A model generated the notes under the pieces. The model had not been told where the DNA came from. It worked only from the letters and a program-made list of their open reading frames with translations, and made no database searches. A stretch of DNA of 64,000 bases from Bimuria novae-zelandiae CBS 107.79. Lineage: Eukaryota; Ascomycota; Dothideomycetes; Pleosporales; Didymosphaeriaceae. Positions 23,201 to 35,161 of this stretch are shown here, piece after piece (within the stretch, counting starts at the first letter, position 1; each line of letters opens with the position of its first letter). The stretch is taken from assembly GCA_010015655.1 (NCBI GenBank), contig ML976663.1:676393-740392 (forward strand). The letters run 5' to 3'. The translations under genes were made by a program, and so were the position numbers.

Positions 23201-25014
23201 TAATAGCAGGAGGCAATTAAGCTAAACTATCCCTAATAGTATAGACTAGGCAACGATAGACGAGCCCTTAGGCCGCCGCCTTTATGGCAGGTACAGAAGC
23301 AGGACCCCGTGGTCTTATTAATAAAAAGACGCTTGATAAGGTATAGCTAAAGCGCATAATCGTTGCTAGTAAGAAACCTTACTAAAGCTTACTACTAGAA
23401 CCACCTACCTACAAAGACAAACTCGAGGATCATCCACTATATTACTTGTAGAAAGAAGCCAAGAAATCCCATCTCTAGAGTTACCGTAAGATAAAGTCCT
23501 AGAGTAAGGTAGCCACCTCCCCAGTAAAAGCAGCAGGACATCAGATCCTTAATTATATATAGGTATATACCTACAAGTTTAATAAACACTATCGGCTACA
23601 GAAGTGTAAGGCACGACTAGTTATAAGAGGTAACTAATAAAGATATCTTACATCGTAAGAAACCTACGCTGTAATACTTACAGGATAATCCTTTCGCATG
23701 CTTATAGCAATTATAGCTTGATTCGACCTAGAGCTTATCTAACACGACGTTACCAACGCTTTCGTTCACGCAAAACTGGACAGAGAAATCTACATAAGAA
23801 TGCCCCGCGGCTACTCTCGAGCAGGCACAGTCCTCTAACTACATAAAGCCCTCTACGGACTGCGCATATCTCCACTACTTTGGCAGAGAGAGTTCACATC
23901 AACGCTCCGCGATATTGGCTTTAAAACAGTGCCCTACGAGCCATGCTGTCTTATTAAGGATGGCATTATTATCTTTTTCTATGTGGATAACCTTATTATT
24001 GCTTATGATAAGTTACAGAAGCAAGCTGCTAAAACTGCTCTAGCAGTAATAAGAACTAAATTTACACTTACTAGTGGTAATGACCTATAGTAGTTTCTAG
24101 GAGTCGAAGTTATTAGGGATTGACTAAATCGAAATCTCTAGCTATCCCAAGCTTTATATATCGACAAAATATCACGCCTCGTTAATCACTATAAGATTCG
24201 CCACGATACCCTGATAGCAGTAGTCGAACTGCTCCTACGCTTAAGGCTCGCTAGCAAGACTAAAGTTAATTAATATTAGTAGAAAATAAGTTTAATCCTC
24301 TACGCTGTGGTAACTACGCGACTAGATATCGCCTTCGCAAGTTTTTAACTATCACGATTCTTGTCAAACCCGAGCAAAGATTACTAAGCGGCTACTAACT
24401 AAGTTCTCCTCTACCTTGCTAATACTAGATCACTAGGTCTTCAGTTTAGGGGTGTAGATACTTTAGAAGTGGCAAGCGATGCATCCTTTGCTGATAATAC
24501 GCTCGACCGCAAGAGCTCGCAAGGATATATTATCAAGCTATTTAGTAGTCTAATTGCCTAGAAAGCAAACAAGCAAGATACAGTCACTACATCAACCACA
24601 GAGGCCGAATTACTAGCTCTCTCGCAGGTTGCCAAGGAGGCTCTATTCACATCCCAATTGCTAAAGGAGCTAAAGATCAACTTTAGCGATTCCCTTATTA
24701 CTATTAATTGTAATAATTAGCAAATAATCCGACTTGTCACCGAAGAGATCACCAAGCTGCAGACGAAGCTCCGTCATGTGGATATCCACAATTACTAGCT
24801 AAGACAAGAAGTCGCACTAGGGACGATTAAGGTAGACTATCAACGCTCGGAAGACATGGTTACAGATGGACTCACAAAGGCCCTGCCAGCTAACAAATAG
24901 AGCAAGTTTCTAGATAAACTAGGACTTGCAGAGATCAAGAACAAGATCACTAATAAAGAAATTAACCTGCTTAAGCTAGAGCAAAGAATGGAGGCTTTTG
25001 AAACTAAACCATAA
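20251..25014 (+). pseudogene. Copia-2 Gag-Pol polyprotein, RIP stops but frame intact
   Basis: From ATG 20,251 to TAA 25,012-25,014 is exactly 1588 codons in one frame; only in-frame stops break it. Order: gag with its longest clean piece at 20,407-20,631; protease AILDSGTTCH near 21,583-21,612; GAG-pre-integrase and zinc-finger region near 22,010-22,160; integrase core with ALDFHNY near 22,210 and IKSDNEIF near 22,405; reverse transcriptase with an LYGLRISPLLW block near 23,850 and active site YVDN at about 23,980-23,991 (canonical YVDD); and an RNase H region with ASDASFADNTLDRKSSQGYI near 24,475-24,535. Copia-3 codes for a closely similar protein. Confidence 0.9.
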
Positions 25015-25081
25015 AAGATAAGTCTGTCTACTTATTGACAGATAGTCTCCAGCTTGAGCATAAGCCCAAGCTGAGGGGGTG

Positions 25082-25289
25082 TGTCTAATTACATGGTCCC
25101 TTGCATTCTGCAAGGTGGCTGGCGCACCTATACCCTTGCATAAGATACATTCCTCCCTTGCATGAGATACATTCCACAACAAAGCAAGGGATGTCTTTAT
25201 GGTTATATAGATGCTACCTCCCACAGCAGGAGAACAACGATCAATCAATCATCCTTCTTCATCTCATAAAACTACCCTCCAATCTGACA
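25082..25289 (+). repeat. 3' LTR of Copia-2
   Basis: 208 bp, same length as the 5' LTR, followed by target copy CCGGT. Confidence 0.95.
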
Positions 25290-25294
25290 CCGGT

Positions 25295-25467
25295 TCATCC
25301 GCACGATTCCGGGCGGGACAAAGGGCGACTCTCCTTACTCAACGGAAATAGATTAGCGTCTTAACGTAAGACGTAAGGATAAAAGAGCCTTACATTCTTG
25401 CAAAGACACATGAAAAAGAAGAATCAATTACTTTTCCATCTCATCAAAAACACCCTTTAATCTGACA
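25295..25467 (+). repeat. Solo LTR of the Copia-3 LTR type, right half
   Basis: Continues the LTR cut at 19,992 (TCATCCGCACGATTCCGGGC onward), ends AATCTGACA and is followed by ATAAC, the second copy of its target duplication. The whole LTR is 252 bp. It looks less mutated than the LTRs of Copia-3. Confidence 0.9.
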
Positions 25468-28420
25468 ATAACTAAGATATAGCTATAAAATTTCTCTTAA
25501 TTAACCTTACTAGCGCTTTAGTATTATTAATTAGTAATAACTTAATAGTTATTACTAATTCGCCTATCGCTAATACACCTATAAATAGCTATTAATAGAG
25601 TTTTAGAAACTATATAGGTTTCTTTAGAAACTTCGCGGCCCTTAGGTAAGCTATCACGTAGTCCTAGATAGCCTAGCTATTAGCGATAATATAACTATTA
25701 CTATCTTAAGTAAAGCCTAATAATAAAGTAAATGCTATTTACTATATTTAGTCCTTCATATAAGCATTGTGCTTATTTACACACTTTTTCTTATCTATTA
25801 GTCCCTTAATACTAGCAGCTTAGTTAATAGCTTTTATAATAGTGACCTATACCTATAGTTTATATCTACTATTAGCTTGCATTTCTTTATTAATCGCTTT
25901 AGTAACGAGCGTGCTTAGTAGAGCTTAAAGCATTATAAGAGACTATAAGGCCTGCAGGCTTATATAAATAGCTAGCAATAATAAGCGAAATAGCGACGGC
26001 GTACTTGTTTTAACCTTGCTAGCGAGCTCCGCGACACGCCTATAAGGAGTAATAGTTAGAGTAGTAGGCGTAGATAATATTAGTAATAGCAGCGATACTA
26101 GCAAAAGCGCTAGCTCTAATATGTTAATAATAATAATAGCAATAGTATAGTTATGCAGGGTATATATAAGGTCTAACAAATAGCTGCACGGATATCTAAC
26201 GACTAATAATTTACGTGTACTAAACAGGACCGTTAGATTCTAAACAGGCGGTAATTTTACCTAGCATAAACCTTACAATGCCCCCCTGTACGCCATAAAT
26301 TAGAAAAAACGACTTTCCAGACGCTGCGCACCGAACAGATCCTAAGTAGTACTAGTCCTCTATAAACATTTTACTTTTTATTAGTATTTATATTATATAC
26401 TAATATACAAGGTGCATTATATATATAAACTATAAGTTTAGGAACACTATAGTATATATTAATAATTATTATATATAACGTATTTTTACTTTTAAAGTTC
26501 TTCCTAAGCGCGCGTTAGCATAGTTATAGCTTATTTAGTAAGATCTATAACACTTTATATAGGCCCTTTTAGGACTCTCTATTCGTGTGCAAGCAAAGCT
26601 TATAGTAGTTTAATTTATATAGTAATACTAATAGTAGACGTTATAGTTAAAATAGTTCTTAATTACTATATACGCACTAGCAAAGCTATCGTCCCATTAT
26701 ATAACCTAGATATAGAATATCTCTACGCGTTTAGTAAGAATATAAGGAAACACTATATAAAACTCTTTTTCTTTAATATTAACCTGCTAATAAATACTAA
26801 AGAAAATCTTAATCTTATTATCTAAAAGATTATACGTGTCGCTTATTTACTTCTTACTATTATTCTAGATTTTTAAGAATTAAGTAATTATACTAGCGTT
26901 AAGCCTATTATTACGTAACTATCGTGACAGTATCGTCTTATACGGGTTATAGAGAAATTTAGACAGTCTATTAGGTATATTAATTATTAGTTGTTATAAA
27001 AATAGTATAATTTATAATACGCAATTACTAGTATTTATATATAAGTTTAAAGTTATTATTATTATAATAATTATTTACTTTATACTTATTATTTTTAAAA
27101 TTCATATCGTCTAAGCGCACTACTCATATATAATAACTTTAAACTATTAAGGCTTTAGTATACTAATTATAGCTTTTAGTTTTAAGTGCCTTATCTTACT
27201 TCGTACTACTTGCCTTATTATAAGCCTTATAAGACCTGCTATAATAGTAGTGGCTATATATGCAATTATAGTTACTATATACTAGCCAGTAGGCTAGCCT
27301 ATTATAGTTATTTAGCTATAAGGGCTATCTATTACGTGTTCCTTTAGCGTTCGTACGCTCTAGACCAGTAATTAAACTTTATTACTTAAAACTCTACGGG
27401 GTCTTAATTTAGGGTTTTTTTTGCTAGTGTCTTATATAGAGAATCTACTACCCTAGCGTAATTATTACTAGTATAGACGCCTTTATGTTGTAGTATAGTC
27501 TTCAGAGACTTTAAAGTATTTTATTTAACTTTAAGGAACAGGTCTCTTATTTATCCCTTAAAGTCTACTTTATAATTATTAAAAAGCTTATTATCCTAAA
27601 CTATTACTACGTTGTAGTTATAAACTATTTTAGTAACCTAAGTTATTACGTGTGTCCTATTTATGTTTACTAATATAAATATATTCTAAAGGGATATATT
27701 AATAATAATAAGCGTAATTATATATAGATAGTCTCTTATAAGATACTTAGTAGTAAACTTAGTTTAAAGGGAAAAAGTTTTCTTATATTTACTTATACTA
27801 TGCTCTAATAGTTTATTAAGTAGCTAATTTTAAGTATTTATTATATTTATAGCGCTTATATTGCTTTAGTTATTTATTATTATACTAACATGTGTTAACA
27901 CGTTATTAGTTTTATCTTGCTAATTAGTTATTTTTAGCACTTATTATAGTTATATATAATTAGGTTATCTGAAGACGCTTATACTTAATTAGTATACGTT
28001 ACTAACGCGCTTTATGTCTGCAAATTAGCCTAAACTAGTAGCGTAGAGGGAGGTTAAGAGTACTTTATATTATCTCTACCTCACTTTATTCTTAGCACAT
28101 TTATCTTGTCCTAAGATTTCTTATATTAGGGTGTTAATAGTCTATCTCTTTTATCTTGCTATCTATAATTATCTTAAGTAATTACTAATTAGTATTAGAT
28201 AGGCTCTGACTAGTAAAAAGAAAGGAACTAAAAATAGATTATATTTAAAAATTTATAATAATTATTATTTACGTATAGATACTATAGAGGTGTACATACT
28301 CTTATCTAAGTAGGACTAAAGTAGGATTAAGGCGGTCTATTAGGTATTATTAGGTAGCTAATGTATCTACTAATACTCATAATCCAATAATAATATTAAA
28401 AATTAATTTTTTTTCTTAGC
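25468..28420. other. Strongly decayed AT-rich sequence, probably old transposon remains
   Basis: About 3 kb rich in TAA/TAG/TTA/CTA on both strands, with no long open frame. The look is that of heavily RIP-mutated repeats. I could not assign a family with confidence. A short patch near 27,590-27,660 reads YYYVVVINYFSNLSYYV on the plus strand, which resembles the integrase core of Gypsy elements. A small GC-richer spot with less mutation lies at 26,275-26,335. No gene is seen. Confidence 0.5.
27590..27660 (+). pseudogene. Possible Gypsy-type integrase patch
   Basis: The reading YYYVVVINYFSNLSYYV is like the Gypsy integrase block with VVVDRFSK; D-to-N and similar changes fit RIP. Neighbouring zinc-finger and chromodomain parts could not be read, so this remains a weak call. 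Confidence 0.3.
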
Positions 28421-29147
28421 TTAATTATAGGCTCCTAGCGTTAAATTAATAAATTAATAATAAGTTAGTAATAAATCTATTAGCATATATACATATAATC
28501 ATTAAGATCTACTTATAGTTACTATCTTATATAGATTATCTTACTTAGAGACTCTTATATAAAGACCTATCGAAGATCCTTTTTAAGTAGCTAGTAATAC
28601 TAAGAAGGCTTTATGCTATACTTTACTATCTTTTTATATAAAAGCTTAAAGTAAAGCTTATATTTTGCCTCTAAATTAGTATTATAGTAATTAGTATTAA
28701 TGCTAATTATGTATCGTAAGTTTAAGTTATCTCTATATCGCCGCATAAAGTAATTAACCTATAACATAGAGACAGCCTTTCTAGCTATAGTAGAAGTAAA
28801 GCCTTATAGCATCTACCGTGTAGGTGGGAGGCCGCGTTTAGTGAGGCTTTTAATATATTATATAAGCTTAGATTCTTGTTGTTAGCTAAAGTTTTACTAG
28901 TTACTATAGGTAGCTACGTAGGGTACGTATATTACTTTATGCCTTCTAATTAACGTACATTACATAATATTAAATCTCTTTATAATTTAATTATGTAAGA
29001 AATTTTCTCTTAATTTAAGAGACTTGATTGCTTCGATCGCGGCTTCAATTGGGTCTATATTAGTGGAGATATCACTCGTCAAAGTGAGACGCGATTATGT
29101 AGGGGTTGCGCATAGCGCGACGCTGCGCACAGGCTGCCAAGGCACGA
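28420..29147 (-). pseudogene. Fot-D transposase fragment (N-terminal half)
   Basis: The minus strand from about 29,058 codes for a relative of the Fot-B and Fot-C transposases (N-terminal TNIDPIEAAIEAI against TNMDPIKAAIIAI in Fot-C). The start codon itself appears mutated from ATG to ATA. Further down KRIFDRSLYK and VRQSIQDSN match the Fot-C stretch at 36,133-36,462. The similarity fades near 28,420, where another decayed element seems to cut it. The stretch 29,059-29,147 is its 5' leader, interrupted by Fot-C at TA 29,148-29,149. Confidence 0.7.
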
Positions 29148-29149
29148 TA

Positions 29150-29193
29150 CCCTGCCGAGACAGTTAGTGCGCCGCGACACTAACGCGCCACCC
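29150..29193. repeat. Left terminal inverted repeat of Fot-C
   Basis: Inverted copy of 36,848-36,891 over 44 bp with one T/C difference. Confidence 0.93.
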
Positions 29194-29311
29194 CAACACC
29201 AGCACCGCAGCCAGCAACATGAGGCTGTAGACTTTTACATAAAAGCTTTTATCGCGAAATTTTCTAGAGTTAAGATTTTATAGAGCTATAGAAAATTACT
29301 AGTTAGTTAAA

Positions 29312-29546
29312 TTATAGATATCTGCTTAGTGTTCTAATTATTTAGCTATTGCGCGATGCTAGCGCTAATAGCGTAGATATTACTACATTAACGCGTATAG
29401 ATGCCGGCGTAGGCTTCTTCCTCTTTATAATTATATAAGTAGCTTTTAAAGCATTCTAGCTTCCCTTTTTAGTAATTTTAAGACGTTTTTAAAGTTATTA
29501 TTAAGCCTTGCAAGCCTATTAACGGAGGCGTTACTTAGTAGCCTAA
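29312..29546 (-). pseudogene. Fot-C transposase, C-terminal end
   Basis: The end of the frame interrupted by Copia-3: a basic Gln/Lys-rich tail with IIIKRKKPTPASIRV, ending in TAA (29,312-29,314). With 35,162-36,801 the total is exactly 625 codons including the stop, so no indel has occurred. Confidence 0.8.
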
Positions 29547-29803
29547 TATCCGATTACATGGCCCTTTGCACAAGCAAAGGTAGCTGGCGCAACCCTACAC
29601 AAAGAGACCTTGCCAGCAGTCTGGTTCATCCGCACAATTCCGGGCGGAACAAAGGGCAACTCTCCTTAATTAACGGAAATAGATTAGCGTATTAGTGGAA
29701 GACATAAGGATATAAGAGCCTTATATTCTTATAGGAATACAGACAACAGACATAACAATTTATACCTTAATTTATCTTATTAGATTACCTCTCTAATCTA
29801 ACA
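29547..29803 (+). repeat. 5' LTR of Copia-3
   Basis: 257 bp; it begins TATCCGATT where TGTCCGATT is expected, a G-to-A change at the terminal TG. It ends TCTAATCTAACA. Confidence 0.93.
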
Positions 29804-29853
29804 ATTAAGAGTCTCACTGCCTTAACTAATACTACCTTATCAAGCCAATCGCA

Positions 29854-32800
29854 ATGGCCCTATCAACCCTTAGAGATCCTATAGTAATCCTAACTAACTA
29901 CACGAATTACACACTATGGCTAAGACAGCTTAAAACAAGATGCTAATTCCTTAAGGTCTGGAACATTATTGACCCAGCGCTGATAGATGAACTAAAGCAG
30001 AAACCCGCCATGCCGATACCGCCGTTAATAGGCAACTACCAGCCAAACGCTGTCTACACGAATGCGAACCTAAATAACGCACTAATATTACTATCTTATC
30101 TATCGCCAGCAGGCGCGAAAGCATACAAAGACGATAGCGACTACTACAAAGGACAGCTCGAGATCTATAAAGTTATAGATCGAGCCTATTAAGAAGAAAA
30201 GGCAGACCTTAATAAGGTAATTACCTTTCTTTAGTTAATAATCTCCGCGCATCTCTAGAACAACTACTATATTTCTAGAAAAATAATTAAGCAATAGATA
30301 AATAACCTTATAATTACAATTAGGGTTAACTATTAAGACAAATATAGACAATTAAGAACAAGGTATTAAGAAGCGCTTAAGCTAATAAGAATAGTTAGAT
30401 TATAGGCTACATGGCTCTCTGAGTACGATCACGCAGCCACAGAAGCAGAGACTAATTAGGTTCTAGAACTTTAAAGGCTAGACTTAGTAAAAGAAGACTT
30501 TATAAAGGTAGTTATCTATGTCGCACCTATGTGGGTAACGACCTTCTAGTAATATGGAAGCAAGGATGCAGCTGTCTTACGGAAGCATATAATAAAACTC
30601 TTCTAAGACTACATAATCCTGCAGCACCTGACTAAGGGCAAATAAAAGGGCGCTTTTACTACTGTAGGGTTATCTCTCGCTAAAGGTGGTGAACCTACCC
30701 AGGCCACAGACAGGGACGCCTCTCTTGTGGATAAAGCAGCATTATCTAAAAGTTAAGGAAGACCTTAGAATTATAAATAATAAAATAATAGTTAACGTAC
30801 TAGAACTAAGTAGTTACCTTAGAGTCTTAAGCTAATAGTAGTTAGTGGTAATTACTACCTTGCTTATAAACTACGCTATAGTCTTTAAGACTATTTCTAT
30901 GCCTTTCTAGATAAGCAGCCAGACTAGTTCACACTAAACCCTCTTATAGTAAAGCTAGTCAAGCTTAGGCTAGAACATGATACCGACTTCTAAGAGAAGT
31001 TAAAAAGAACAAAAAAGGCCAAATTATAGGCACTTAAAATTAAACAATCACACACTCCTACTCCACCTCGAATTACTAAGGCTAATAATAAATAACTAGA
31101 TAGACGCAAGATTACTAAAATCCTAGCGAGCTTTAACGCCACATCCTTCTACACTAACCTAAACACGTACCTATTGCGACGCTTAGCCATACTCGATTTA
31201 GGCACAACCTGCCATATCTTTAACGACATCGATCGCTTTGTCTTATACTGTCCACCGGCGCCAGGAGACTTTATATAGGCAGGGAATATATAAATATGGA
31301 TTAAAGGATACAAAAGCGTCTATCTTAACGTATAGAGTGTAAATAGTAATTAATTAATATAGCTAAATAATATAGCCTATTGCCCTAATCTGCTCTATAA
31401 CCTTATATTATTCCAATTACTCTAGAGGCAAGGCCTTTGGTGGGATATAAGAGCAGACCTAATAACTCTAAAGAGAAGAGATAATACTATACTAGCAGAA
31501 CTCTAAGAGCTGCATAGATAGTGGGTCTTAGAACACAAGACAAGGCTAGTAAGTAGTATTTCTACTAATGCTGCGCACGCCACTCATAAGACTAATACAC
31601 GCACTAAACGAAGACCGCAGAAGGCAGACGCGTAGACCTAGCACTAATAATTAGGCTATTTAGGCCCTTAGGCCCTCGAACACCTCGTGTAGTAATCTAA
31701 GGGGGTAAGGATTAAAGGTCTCCCTACAGTTAAGTGTGATGCCTACGGCAAAGTAAAACTAAAATGGCAAATACGCCGGCAAGCCAGAGATCTAACAGAA
31801 GGTCCTGGCGAGCGAGTCGCAATTGATTTTTACGACTATAAAGTAAATAGCTTAACAAGAGAGAAGAGCTAAATGCTAATTACTAACTAATTCTCTAGCT
31901 TTGCATAGGACTTCTACTTTAAGGATAACCGCCTAGCATGGTTAATTATTAAATTACTTAGCACCTTTATGCGGTTTATAGAAGTATAATATAATATTAT
32001 AGTAAAAGTAATTAAATCTAATAACGAGATCTTCTCTATTAAGGTAAATATTAAGAAGTGGTGCTTAGCGCAAGGCATTAAAATTAAGCCTTTAGTACCT
32101 AATACTTAAGCATAAAATAGAGGAGCTAAACGCTTAGGGGGTGTAATTAAGGAGAAAGCGCGCGCAATGCGACTTAACTCTAACCTACTTTAGTAGATAT
32201 AGCCTAAGATCACCCAAGCCGCAGTCTACTTATATAATTAAACGCTAAACTACGCTAATTAATAGTAATCTCTATATGAAGTGTTCTTTACGACAGTAGC
32301 TTTTTAGAATGGCATTGTTACCTAACCGAAGAAGCCTAATTAAGCTTACCTAAAAGTATATAGCTGCAAAGCTTTTGCGATAACTGATAATATAAAACGC
32401 GGCAAGAGCAGGCTTTAGAGGCTTAACCCTAAGACATGGATTAGCTACCTTATTGGCTATAAATTAACAAATATCTAGAGAATATAGATTCCCTCTCTAG
32501 CAAAGACAATCAGTACTTGCGACGTGATATTTGACGAGGATACTGTGTTCTTAGGCAAAACTAAAGACCTAATAGAAAACCTTATGTATAGCATATTAGA
32601 AGAAATAGCGGCCTAGGTGCAATTAGTAAAGTTACCTCCCTTACCTTAACAAGAGCATGCTACTAAGTCCTTTTTTAAGGATAAGATAATTAGTAAAGCG
32701 CTAGAGGAAGAGGTTAAAGGAGCTCCTAAGTATAGGCAAGACAGGAAAGTTAGGTGCGAATATCTAACACCTCCCTTAACGCCGCTACTAGTGACACTCC

Positions 32801-34849
32801 TTGCATAATTAATGGCAGGAGGCGATTAAGCTATACTACCCTAAAGAGTATAAATAGGGCAGTTGCAAACAAGCCTATAGGCTGTAGCCTTTATAGCAGG
32901 CACTAAAGCTGGCAGCAGTAGTAAATACAAAGGTAAGGCTTTTAATAAGGCGTAGCTTTAACGAATAATTATATTAGGTAAGAAGCCATATTAAAGCGTG
33001 CTTTTAGAGCCACCTACATGCTAAAGCAAGCTCGAAGATTACCCTCTCTATAATATGTAGAAGGAAGCAGAACGTTCCCATCTATAGAGCCATAAGGAAA
33101 TAAAGTCCTGAAGTGAGGTTGTAACCGCTCTAGTGAAAGTGGCAGGCCATCAAATCCTCGACTACATGTGGGTATATACCTATAAGTTTAATAAGTATTA
33201 TTAATTATAGAAGTGCAAGGCAAGACTAGTAGTGCGAGGCGATTAATAGTAGTACCTTACCTTGTAAGAAACCTACGCCGTAATACTTATAGAATAATTA
33301 TTCCGCATGCTTATAGTAATTATAGCTTGTTTTAATCTAGAACTTATCTAACATAACGTTACTAACGCGTTTGTCCACGCGAAGCTAGATAGAGAAATCT
33401 ACATGAGAATGCCTCGCGGCTACTCGCGAGCAGGCACAGTCCTTAAACTATACAAAGCACTGTACGGACTGCGCATATCTCTACTACTCTAGCAAAGAGA
33501 GTTCACGTTAACACTCCGTAATATTGGCTTTAAAGCAGTACCCTACGAGCCATGCTACCTTATTAAGGATAGCATTATTATCTTTTTTTATATAGATAAC
33601 ATTATTATTGCGTATAACAAGTTATAAAAGCAAGCTACTGAAGCTGCTCTCGTAATAATAAGTACTAAATTTACACTTACGGGTGGCAAAGACCTGTAGT
33701 GGTTTCTAGGAATTGAAATTATTAGGGACCGCTCGAGCAGAAAGATCTGGCTTTTATAAGCTTTATATATTAATAAAATATCGCGCCTTATTAATCACTA
33801 TAAGATTCGCTATAATATCTTGATAGGTCTAATCGAATTGCTCCTAAGGACAGGACTAGCTAGTAAGGGTAAGATTAATAGATACCAGCGTAAAGTCGGA
33901 TTAATTCTTTATGCTGCAGTTATATCTTGACTAGATATCGCCTTTACAAGCTCCTAATTATTACGATTCCTGTCTAACCTAAGTAAAGAGCACTAAGTGG
34001 CTACTAACTAAGTTCTCCTCTATCTTGCTAACACTAAATTATTAGGTCTTTAGCTTGGGGGTGCAGATACTTTGGAAGTGGCAAGTGACGCATCCTTTGC
34101 CAATAACACACTCGATTGTAAGAGCTCGCAAGGATACATTATTAAGCTATTTAGTGGCCTAATTGCCTAGAAAGCAAATAAGCAAGATACAGTTACTATA
34201 TTAATAACTAAAGCCGAATTACTAGCACTATCGCAAGTGGCTAAGGAGGCTTTATTCACATCGCGATTGCTAAAGGAACTGAAGATTAATGTCAGATTTG
34301 ATAGTGTTCTGTCACTTTGAGATAATGCAATGATGAGAATTAATGGTTGTGATGATTTATTGATGATGTTGGTGTTCTGTGTGTGTGTGGAATGCAGATG
34401 TGTGCGAGGCTCCAAATAAGTGCCGCTGCAGCGCTAGCCCTATTTAGAATAGTACAAAAGAGAGAGTGCTCCAGCCTCATGTCCACAACAGATAGAGGCC
34501 ATATAATCGGACAATTAACCTTAGCGATTCCCTTATTATAATTAATTGTAATAATTAGCAAACGATCTAACTTGTTACTAAAGAAATTGCTAAGTTACAG
34601 ACTAAGCTCCGTTATGTAGATATTTATAATTATTAGCTAAGACAAGAGGTCGCACTAGGGATAATTAAGGTAGACTATTAACGCTTAGAGGACATGGTCG
34701 CCAATAGACTTACAAAGGCCCTACTAGTAAACAAATGGAGCAAGTTTCTGCATAAACTAGGACTTAAAGATATATTAGACAAGATTACTAATTAAGAGGT
34801 TGCCCTGCAGGATCTCTAGTAGAGGATAGAGGCCTTTGAGTTGGAATAA
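29854..34849 (+). pseudogene. Copia-3 Gag-Pol polyprotein, RIP-mutated
   Basis: From ATG 29,854 to a stop at 34,847-34,849. After removing the 229 bp of the inserted LTR plus one target copy it is exactly 1589 codons in one frame. Gag (clean piece 30,010-30,192), protease (AILDLGTTCHIF near 31,189-31,225, Ser to Leu), integrase, reverse transcriptase (active site reads YIDN near 33,589-33,600) and RNase H follow the order of Copia-2. The frequent TAG/TAA at Gln positions makes it non-coding. Confidence 0.9.
34290..34513 (-). repeat. Reverse-oriented solo LTR, third LTR type, no RIP
   Basis: 224 bp inserted in the RNase H region of Copia-3, flanked by ATTAA at 34,285-34,289 and 34,514-34,518. 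On the minus strand it starts TGTCCGATTATATGGCC and ends ATCTGACA, like the other Copia LTRs here, but the middle is different. The sequence is GC-balanced and free of the TA-rich decay around it. The short open frames across it are chance. Confidence 0.9.
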
Positions 34850-34899
34850 TAGACAACTGCGAAGGTCCAGCTTGAGGATAAGCCTAAGCTAAGGGGGTG

Positions 34900-35156
34900 T
34901 GTCTGATTACATGGCCCTTTGCACAAGCAAAGGTAGCTAGCGCAACCCTATATAAAGAGACCTTGCCAGCAGTCTGGTTCATCCGCACAATTCCGGGCGG
35001 AACAAAGGGCAACTCTCCTTAATCAACGGAAATAGATTAGCGTATTAGTAGAAGACATAAGGATATAAGAGCCTTATATTCTTACAGGAATACAGACAAC
35101 AGACACAACAATTTATACCTTAATTTATCTTATTAGATTACCTCTCCAATCTAACA
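34900..35156 (+). repeat. 3' LTR of Copia-3
   Basis: 257 bp, the same length as the 5' LTR, after a purine tract (CTAAGGGGGTG). Confidence 0.95.
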
Positions 35157-35161
35157 CCTAA

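Larger units (their letters stand above)
19993..25289 (+). mobile_element. Copia-2, complete Ty1/copia retrotransposon
   Basis: A 5297-bp element with 208-bp LTRs at 19,993-20,200 and 25,082-25,289 and the 5-bp target duplication CCGGT at 19,988-19,992 and 25,290-25,294. A purine-rich tract (GCTGAGGGGGTG) precedes the 3' LTR. One polyprotein gene fills the inside. It inserted into an older solo LTR of a related Copia type. Confidence 0.95.
29547..35156 (+). mobile_element. Copia-3, complete Ty1/copia retrotransposon
   Basis: A 5610-bp element with 257-bp LTRs at 29,547-29,803 and 34,900-35,156 and target duplication CCTAA (29,542-29,546 and 35,157-35,161). The internal region is a close relative of Copia-2, in the same order and frame. 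It carries an extra 224-bp reverse LTR at 34,290. It is more heavily RIP-mutated than Copia-2. Confidence 0.95.

Noticed and set aside
25943..26179. 78-codon minus-strand open frame in the decayed region
   Set aside because: Leu/Ile-rich low-complexity product of AT-rich sequence; no match to a domain I know.
34167..34561. Two overlapping minus-strand open frames in Copia-3
   Set aside because: They exist because the inserted solo LTR lacks RIP stops; no protein-like features.
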